NCBI GenBank assembly: GCA_001986395.2
Contig: MQVO02000004.1
Location: 1,736,001 to 1,800,000, forward strand
Direction: 5' to 3'
DNA length: 64,000 bases
DNA from: Irpex lacteus
Taxonomy: Eukaryota > Basidiomycota > Agaricomycetes > Polyporales > Irpicaceae
Part shown: in pieces, positions 57,469 through 64,000 of the stretch
Layout of the letters: each line of letters begins with the position of its first letter
Position numbering within the stretch: the first letter of the stretch is position 1
The notes under the pieces: model-generated
The model's database searches: none
What the model was told of the DNA's origin: nothing
The model's input: the letters and a program-made list of their open reading frames with translations, nothing else
Translations under genes and position numbers: made by a program

Positions 57469-59968
57469 GGCTTTGGCTTTCAGTTTAGATGGCGTAAAGT
57501 GTTGATGTCGTGTGAGTCGTCAAAAGATAGTCGTAAGCAGGAATTTCGTCGTAAAGTTCGAGGCCTTGTGCGTTTGGTAAAGAATTCACGGGAAGTTGGA
57601 GGTGGACTGATATATACTCTGGACATGGGCGTTCGGAGAATACATGCTGTTGAACATTCGAGCACAGTGGGTATGTTTTGACTGGCTTGGAGCGGGTATG
57701 TGGTGTGAGCCTCGTGTTGTTCCTGGCTGAGCGCTATATAGTGGGTACTTGGTGGGTGGCCTGTGGAAAACCTGTGGTGTCGTAAGCGCAGCATAGGAAC
57801 TTAATGTCATTGTACATGCAAGTAATTCGAAAGTGCGGGGCAAGCAGTGCTGAGCAACGTACCGGCAACCTACGTGGTGTTTTCATCGTACCCACTCACA
57901 CATGCACGTGTACCATGCCGGTTGGCGTACGATTTTGGACTGACACTTTTCGAAGCAAGACAACCTTGCTCAGATGCCTTGACTGCAACGCAGAGAATTC
58001 GACTATGCATGCTGTAGACATCAGATGGTGGTCGTAGTTTGTGAATGGTGTCATGTTGGCGCCCGTCACGGTGTATCAGGCGTGACTCATAACGATTTAT
58101 GTATACTGAAGATCTCTTTATAAACACAGTCTCATCTTGCATCAGGGACTTTCACAGTCACTGGCCTGTTTACTGCTGGCAATACAAAATACTTAGCGTG
58201 GCGTTCCTTATCCAAGTTGCGTAGCAGAATTGCGGCCCTAGATTACGGTCTCGAAATTCCGATAGGATGCGGGGACGAAAGATCGAACGTCTTAGTCAAG
58301 TCATAGTCAAGATATAGGGAACGGCTGAGCGCTGAGGGGGTAGAGGGGGAGTATTATATCATCGAGGTCAGCCTGGCTGTATTGCCCGGAAAGGCAGGCG
58401 AGAACGCCACAAAGCTGGTTCTAAGCGCTAGGAGAAAACGATCGAAATGATCGAAAACCGAGTCAAGATGTTTCTCCTGCCACAATCTGTCATCGATGTT
58501 ATCTCTCATAAGTCAAAGTTTAAATTTCTTTGCTTTCTCTGATAATAATTTGTCATAATGGACTTCACAGTTGTTCCTCTCTGCGATTTACCAGCGACGC
58601 GTTTTGTTGTATTGTAAAAATTTCGTTTGCTTATCTTTCGCCAAGGCAGGTTCGATCCACGCTCCCTCGGCGAGCTCGAGTCGGTCAAAAAAAAGGTTGT
58701 TCAAGAACGCAATATTTGGATCCGGCATCCGCAGTTTTTCCGTAGGAACATTCTTCGATCGTTACGGGGAATCAACTGGAATTGCAATTGGAAGTGCACC
58801 ATCCTCTTTGCTAACCTTCCACGACGCCGACTCTTTCGATTCAAAGATTCACAATGTACATACGCCTGCAAAGTATATGGCGTAGGTTGAAAGTCTGCAT
58901 GCCGTCGTTTTCATTTCAATCGACTAAGAATAAAGTTTAATTTTGGGTGAACTCGAGGCTACCGAGTGAGCGGGCCCCTTGCCCGCCCACCCGCTGCCAT
59001 TCCTTAACGGGCAGTTCTGCATTTTCGCCGTCGTCCACCTCGGCCTACAGGAGCTGAGAACGTTGATTTTAGTCTGGTATGTGGAAAGCAGAGAACACGA
59101 AGTTGCAGGTCAGGTTCAGTATGAGTACTCTGTGGTAACCTAAGGATACTCATCAAAGTCATTCAATTACATCCAGGTTGTTTTTGACGCTATCGACCTT
59201 CTGAGCATAGGTCTCTGCGATGGTTTCGCACGGAGATCCATATCGCAGGTTCTGGAAGCGGTCTTCACTGAGTCTGAGCACTCAGGAACCCGGATCATAG
59301 AGTTTCGGGCACGGGGACATCTGACCAGGTGGTAAGGCCTTCCGATGCCACCATTCGATGCAGTGTTGTACGTGAGTTCTTCTCAGGTCGATCAAACGTA
59401 TTGCGCGTTCATATATCGAACGTGATAAAAAGTGAAGTCTTGGCTGACATAGCTATGTCGTCGGGAAGCAAGGACGTACAGCATCCAGAAACCTCCTTAT
59501 CAGCAACCTCAGGACTGGAGCTGGTTGAGCCAGGAACTTCATCCTCTCGCCACCGAAACGACCAGCCTAGTACAGAACTTGCGTGGCGCTGAAGATAGCA
59601 CTCAGACTTGGCTCCGTGATGCAGATCAAAAAAGAGTGCTCTCACGCCTAAAATGCACGTAGAAATGGCTTGGCAGAGTATTTGGGTGTTGATGGGAGCA
59701 AAAAAGGTGCGCGTTTGGATCACTTGCAACCCCGCTACGACGTTCATGCGTGCAGGATGTTTTCAATTGATACTGCACCGCTGTGCCAAAGCTCCGCGAT
59801 GTACGCTTCTCAGGTTCCGTTCCTGGGGTTATCTGCATCTGACGCCACTGCATATAAAGTGCTGTTCGAACATGTCCGCGCCAACTGACGAAGGTGTTCT
59901 TTCTCCTCTTACTTCGTGCATACGCTTGAGGGTCTCCTTGGGCTCAGTCACTAGTCCCTCTGCCCAAC
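57469..59968. other. 2.5-kb intergenic, no confident gene
   Basis: Lies between the divergent hypothetical and amino acid permease genes. Overlapping frames of 60-120 codons at 58530-58890 and 59329-60015 have no recognisable content. GGTTCGATCC near 58649 was checked as a tRNA B box and does not form a T arm. The permease TATA box is listed separately. Confidence 0.5.
59853..59858 (+). promoter_or_regulatory. TATA box of the amino acid permease gene
   Basis: TATAAA 111-116 bases before the ATG at 59969. Confidence 0.5.
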
Positions 59969-62140
59969 ATGTCGACTTCGAAGGAATACGACCAGGAGAA
60001 GTACATCGCGACTGACCAGTATGTCGCGACAGACAAGGAGTCTTCCGACGTCGCGAGTGAGCATCTGCGGCAGGAGCTGCAGGAGGGGCTGTATCGCAAG
60101 GAGGAGCTCCTCGATCCCAACCACGATGAGACTCTTCAGCGAGGGTTGTCTGCGCGTCAGATTTCCATGATTGCGGTGGGTGACGCCATATGTTCTCATC
60201 CGCACATTTCTCGTGTATTGATCAAGCGCGTCCTATAGCTCGGTGGCGCAGTAGGAACGGGCTTGATTATTGGCTCTGGTACTGCTCTGGTCCGCGGAGG
60301 GCCGTTGGGTCTATTCTTAGGGTACAGTTTCATGGGCACGGTTTGTTACATGGTATGGGAAATCTTCTATGATGTTTTTTTTTGCGATAGCTTACCAGAA
60401 TGTTGCAGGTATTGGTCGCGCTTGCTGAAATGAGCGCGTACCTCCCGCACAAGAAGGGATTTGCGGGTTATGCCACTCGCTTCGTAGACCCCGCGTTCGG
60501 ATTTGCACTAGGATGGAACTACCTTTTCAAGTATACCTCCCCCAATCCTAGCGCGCCGTGGATGTCATACTGATAATTACCAAAGATATTTGATCGTTAC
60601 GCCGAACAACGTCAATGCGGCTGGTGTGGTCATTCAATACTGGACTCAACATGTGCATATAGCGGTATGGATGGGTACGTTAAACCGCTTATGCGTGATA
60701 TAACCTGTGGCTTATGAGTATTTTCAGTGATATTCATCCTATTCAGTAGGTGTCCAGTATATATGGTTTGATGAGTCTCTTCTAATGGGCCTGTGCAGTT
60801 TTCGTTGTAAACATGCTGGGTGTTCGTGTCTTCGGAGAGCTCGAGTTCTGGTTCAGTAGCATCAAGGTCATCACCCTCATCGGCCTCATCCTCATGGGCA
60901 TCATCATCGACCTCGGAGGCAATCCACGCCACGACCGCATCGGCTTCCGCTACTGGCGCGACGAGTACGGCCCCATGGGTACCTACCTCCTCAGCAAAGT
61001 GCACAACAAGCATTTGGCCATCTTCTTGGGCTTCTGGAGCACTCTGACCAACGCACTATTCGCCTTTATTGGTACGGAGCTCATAGGTGTCACTGTTGGT
61101 GAGGCGCAGAACCCATCCAAGACCATCCCGTCTGCCATTCGTAGGACCTTCTGGCGTATTGTGATATTCTACATTGGTGGCGTGTTCGTTATTGGGCTAA
61201 TCGTACCGAGCACGAGCGACGCTATCTTTGTGGCAAACAAGTCCAAAGCCGGCGCAGCTGCATCTCCTTTCGTCGTTGGTAAGTCGGAATTGATACCATG
61301 AATATGCATTTGTCTCACGATATGACGTCTTTGTTAGCTACTACTCTTGCTGGTATCAAAACTTTGGACCACATCATCAACGCCTGCATCTTGCTGTTCG
61401 TTCTCAGTGCGGCTAACTCTGATCTCTATATTGGTTCGCGTACTCTGTACGGTCTAGCCGCCGAAGGAAAGGCACCACGTATCTTCGCAAAGGTTAACCG
61501 TATGGGTGTTCCCTACATGGCCCTGATACTGTGCACACTCTTCTGCGGACTGGTGTTCTTGAACGTCTCATCTTCGAGTGCGAAAGGTTCGTACTTGCAA
61601 CCTGGATAGTGGTAACAATAGGAACTGACATCTTGATCTATGTAGTGTTCGGTTGGTTCGTTAATCTCGTTTCAACATTCGGCGCTATAACATGGATATG
61701 CATCTGCTACTCTCACATGTAAGTCGCTGTTATCCAGCCGATTGAGAATATGTACCTGACTTGCATTCTACAGTCGATTCATGAAAGCATTGAAGTATAA
61801 CGGTATTTCACGAGACTCTCTCCCTTACAAGGCCCCCTTCCAACCCTACGGCTCCTGGTTTGCCATCATCGCCACCATCATCGTGACCATCTTCAAAGGC
61901 TTTGACACCTTCATCCCCTTCACGAAAGATACCTTTGTCACCTCATACATCGGCATACCCACCTTCGTACTTTGCTGGGGAGGGTACAAGCTCTGGTACC
62001 GGTCGAAAGTCATTCCAATCGAGAAAGTCGACTTACTCACCGGCAAGCGGGAGTACGCCGACGAAGAGGAGCAGTTCAAGCACGATGAGGAGGCCAAGGG
62101 ACCCAAGAACCTCTGGCAGAGATTCTGGGACCGTATGTAA
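59969..62140 (+). CDS. amino acid permease (YAT/AAP family)
   Basis: Proton-coupled plasma-membrane amino acid transporter of the fungal YAT/Gap1 type (APC superfamily, about 12 helices). Exon 1 (59969 to about 60174) is the cytoplasmic N-terminus, ending LQRGLSARQISMIA. The next exon begins LGGAVGTGLIIGSGTALVRG, the conserved helix-1 substrate loop. Then come VALAEMSAYLPHKKGFAGYA, VDPAFGFALGWNYLFKY and NVNAAGVVIQYWT. The large exon at about 60800-61279 holds ITLIGLILMGIIIDLGG and FAFIGTELIGVTVGEAQNP, the latter a family signature. Later exons give LFVLSAANSDLYIGSRTLYG, then AAEGKAPRIFAKVNRMGVPY. The tail is charged (EEEQFKHDEEAKGPKNLWQR). About ten exons; several junctions not fixed exactly. 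Substrate range unknown. Confidence 0.93.
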
Positions 62141-62566
62141 AAACTGTTTACTTAAGTTACTTACCCATCTGTATATTACTGTAGCTGAGTAGCTACTACG
62201 CATCTTATTTCACGAATCATGTCATCGCAGTTTGTCATTGTCTCACGGGCGCTGAGAAGCGTGCCCAAATTTTGCCTGATCGGGAAACTCTAGCAGAGCT
62301 TGCTGACCATGAACTGTTTAGCCGCTAAGCCGAAGGGCGTGAGGAGCAGAGGGATGCTTTATAACGAGGTGTAAGGGACGTGTGGCAAGATTCTGTCAGC
62401 TTCCACCCCCCTCCATCCCATGTATAAAAGGACCCTGGTCGCTGCCGTCGTTGCTGCAATCGCTTACTTCTGCATCTCTTACTCTCATCTTCCACTCACC
62501 ATTAAGCAGTACTTCAACTTTCCTATTTCAATCAACGACACAAGTTCGACATCAAGCGCACCTACC
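62141..62566 (+). promoter_or_regulatory. pirin promoter with TATA box at 62423-62430
   Basis: TATAAAAG at 62423-62430 overlaps an upstream in-frame ATG (62420). A pyrimidine-rich stretch follows (about 62465-62515). I read this as the core promoter plus 5' UTR of pirin. Confidence 0.6.
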
Positions 62567-63948
62567 ATGGCTCTTGCATCTATCTCACGAACTGTTGCGA
62601 AGAAGGTTTATGCTGTTGAAACTCCAGAGGCAAGTGCTTACCTTCAGTATCATGGAATCGTTTCGCTGGTGGCCGACTAACTCCTCTCTCAGGGCGCTGG
62701 AGCTCTTGTACGACGGTCAATTGGCAGCATGAATCTTAAGAACGTCACCCCTTTCCTCATGCTCGATCACTTCCATATCGGCAAAGGCGCAGGCTTCCCT
62801 GACCATCCTCATCGAGGACAAGCCACTATCACGTATATGCTCGAGGGGTAAGCAGTTGGGCTCGCTAGAGAGAACAAGGCTGACTTGAGATTCTTCAGAT
62901 CAAGCGCACATGAAGATTCCGCCGGGCACGCCGGTGTGATCAAGGCTGGTGGCGTCCAATGGATGTGTGCTGTAAGTGGCTTCTCGAAGGCAGAGTGCTT
63001 TACAAATCCAGCTGCTGACTTTGAGCGGAAATTATAGGGCAAAGGCAGTAAGTTCCTTGCTTCGAGCTTCTTACAAGAAACGGTTTTCAAATTGTGATTT
63101 GGTGAAATTGGCAGTCATACACGCTGAGATGCCCATCCATGCTCCTGGCAAGCCTGAACCTCGTGGTTTGCAACTCTGGTTAGACCTTCCGAAGAAATTC
63201 AAAATGGTGTGTATGCCTTCTTAATGTGTCTTGCAACCTTATTCATTGAGAATTTGTAGGTCGAACCATCTTACCAAGAACTCGATCCTGAGGGTGTACC
63301 TGAGGCGTTCCCCTACGGTAAAGACGGTGGCGTTAAGATCCGAGTAATCAGTGGTATCAGCTACGGAGTCGAATCGCCTGTTAGGCCCTTGGGAGGCTGC
63401 TGGTACTTCCATGCCGTTTTCTCTAAGAAGAACACAATCTTCCAAGAAATACGTGCGTTCCCTTCCTACTCATCACGAAATAGTACAACGCTGAACTGAC
63501 GATACTCTGACAGCCGCCGGATGGACCGCCTTTATTTATAGTACGTAATCCTCGTGCAGACTTACAACAGCTAGTGGAGACTGATCCACGTTAATGCCTG
63601 CAGTCCTCAAAGGATCCGTTATCGTCGGAGAAGACACTTTGCCGCATGAGACATTTAATACTCTCGTTCTGTCTGCTGAGTCAGGGGAGACTGGTGTCAA
63701 GCTCACCGCAGCAGAAGATGGTACAGAATTCATGTTGGCCGCCGCTGAGCCGCTCGACCAGACGATCTTCCAGTATGGTCCGTTTGTTATGACAAACAGA
63801 GAGGAGATCCAAAAGACCATCATCGATTGTACGTTGTTTCATATCCGCCGCTTTTCGCGCTCGTGCTGATTCTCCTGTTTCAGACCAAATGGGCCAGAAC
63901 GGTTTCGAGAAGGCTCATACCTGGAAGAGCAAGATCGGCGGCTTGTGA
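62567..63948 (+). CDS. pirin
   Basis: Iron-binding bicupin; pirins act as redox-sensitive transcription cofactors or, in some species, quercetinases. Nine exons: 62567-62629, 62693-62847, 62899-62971, 63038-63047 (10 bases), 63115-63206, 63260-63452, 63514-63540, 63604-63828 and 63884-63948; 300 residues. Landmarks are ETPEGAGALVRRSIGS, then MLDHFHIGKGAGFPDHPHRG with two iron-ligand His. QATITYMLEG and SAGHAGVIKAGGVQWMCAGK follow, and GIIHAEMP carries the third His and the Glu ligand. The C-terminal cupin contains FKMVEPSYQEL and FVMTNREEIQ and the protein ends in KSKIGGL. Intron 1 has a GC donor (GAG then GCAAGT). An upstream in-frame ATG at 62420 would add a 49-residue hydrophobic leader, but it overlaps a TATA box, so I use 62567. 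Confidence 0.95.
63038..63047 (+). other. 10-base microexon of pirin
   Basis: Reads GGCAAAGGCA between a TATAG acceptor and a GTAAGT donor. It encodes Gly-Lys-Gly and the first base of Ile. Leaving it out or extending it would break the frame just before the iron-ligand segment HAEMP. Confidence 0.8.
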
Positions 63949-64000
63949 ACGCACATATTGTATACTACTTGGATTATGGCGCTATGTATCCTTAGGACTA

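Noticed and set aside
58640..58675. tRNA-like B box (GGTTCGATCC)
   Set aside because: T stem fails at the second pair; no cloverleaf can be drawn with the flanking sequence.

Overview
The window is nuclear DNA of a filamentous basidiomycete, most likely a mushroom-forming Agaricomycete. Genes are packed on both strands, nearly all are cut by many introns of about 50-70 bases with GT(A/G)AGT-type donors, and the proteins are fungal: a TEA-domain transcription factor, Mso1, ESCRT-I Vps23, Heh/Src1, ferric reductase, an opsin-related HSP30-type protein and serine-rich cupredoxin. No rRNA, tRNA, CRISPR or intact transposon was found by eye.

Layout: 1-15.2 kb holds a flavin aromatic monooxygenase (+), APC5 (-), NOC3 (+), a TEA/ATTS transcription factor (-) and VPS23 (+). 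16.6-30.0 kb holds inner nuclear membrane SRC1/HEH (-), mitochondrial sulfide:quinone oxidoreductase (-), an Mso1-like exocytosis protein (+), a secreted GPI-type cupredoxin (+), kynureninase (+) and a BTB protein (-). 30-38.7 kb is gene-poor. It contains a tandem pair of small secreted cysteine-rich proteins (the most novel item) and a peroxisomal enoyl-CoA isomerase ending in HKL (-). 38.7-64 kb holds a ferric reductase (+), a retinal-lysine-less opsin-related protein (+), an F-box-like protein (+), an armadillo SmgGDS-like protein (+), an OTU deubiquitinase (+), AP-1 beta-adaptin (-), a Nepro/Rmp1-like protein (+), an O-methyltransferase (-), a small conserved hypothetical (-), an amino acid permease (+) and pirin (+).

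Most genes are single-copy housekeeping genes with unrelated functions, so the window is not a metabolic cluster. Two close head-to-head pairs (APC5/NOC3 and AP-1 beta/Nepro-like) share intergenic regions of about 200 bp. Exon structures were fixed by hand, by frame and homology, for twelve genes (52 introns); three of those introns need GC-AG splicing. For APC5, AP-1 beta, the permease, ferric reductase, enoyl-CoA isomerase, SmgGDS-like and Nepro-like genes only the span and main coding blocks are given.

The tandem secreted pair (33310-34697) stands out. Two 77-codon first exons align without a gap, keep all eight cysteines, differ mainly at silent sites, share a 14-bp TATA element and place an intron exactly after the last cysteine codon.
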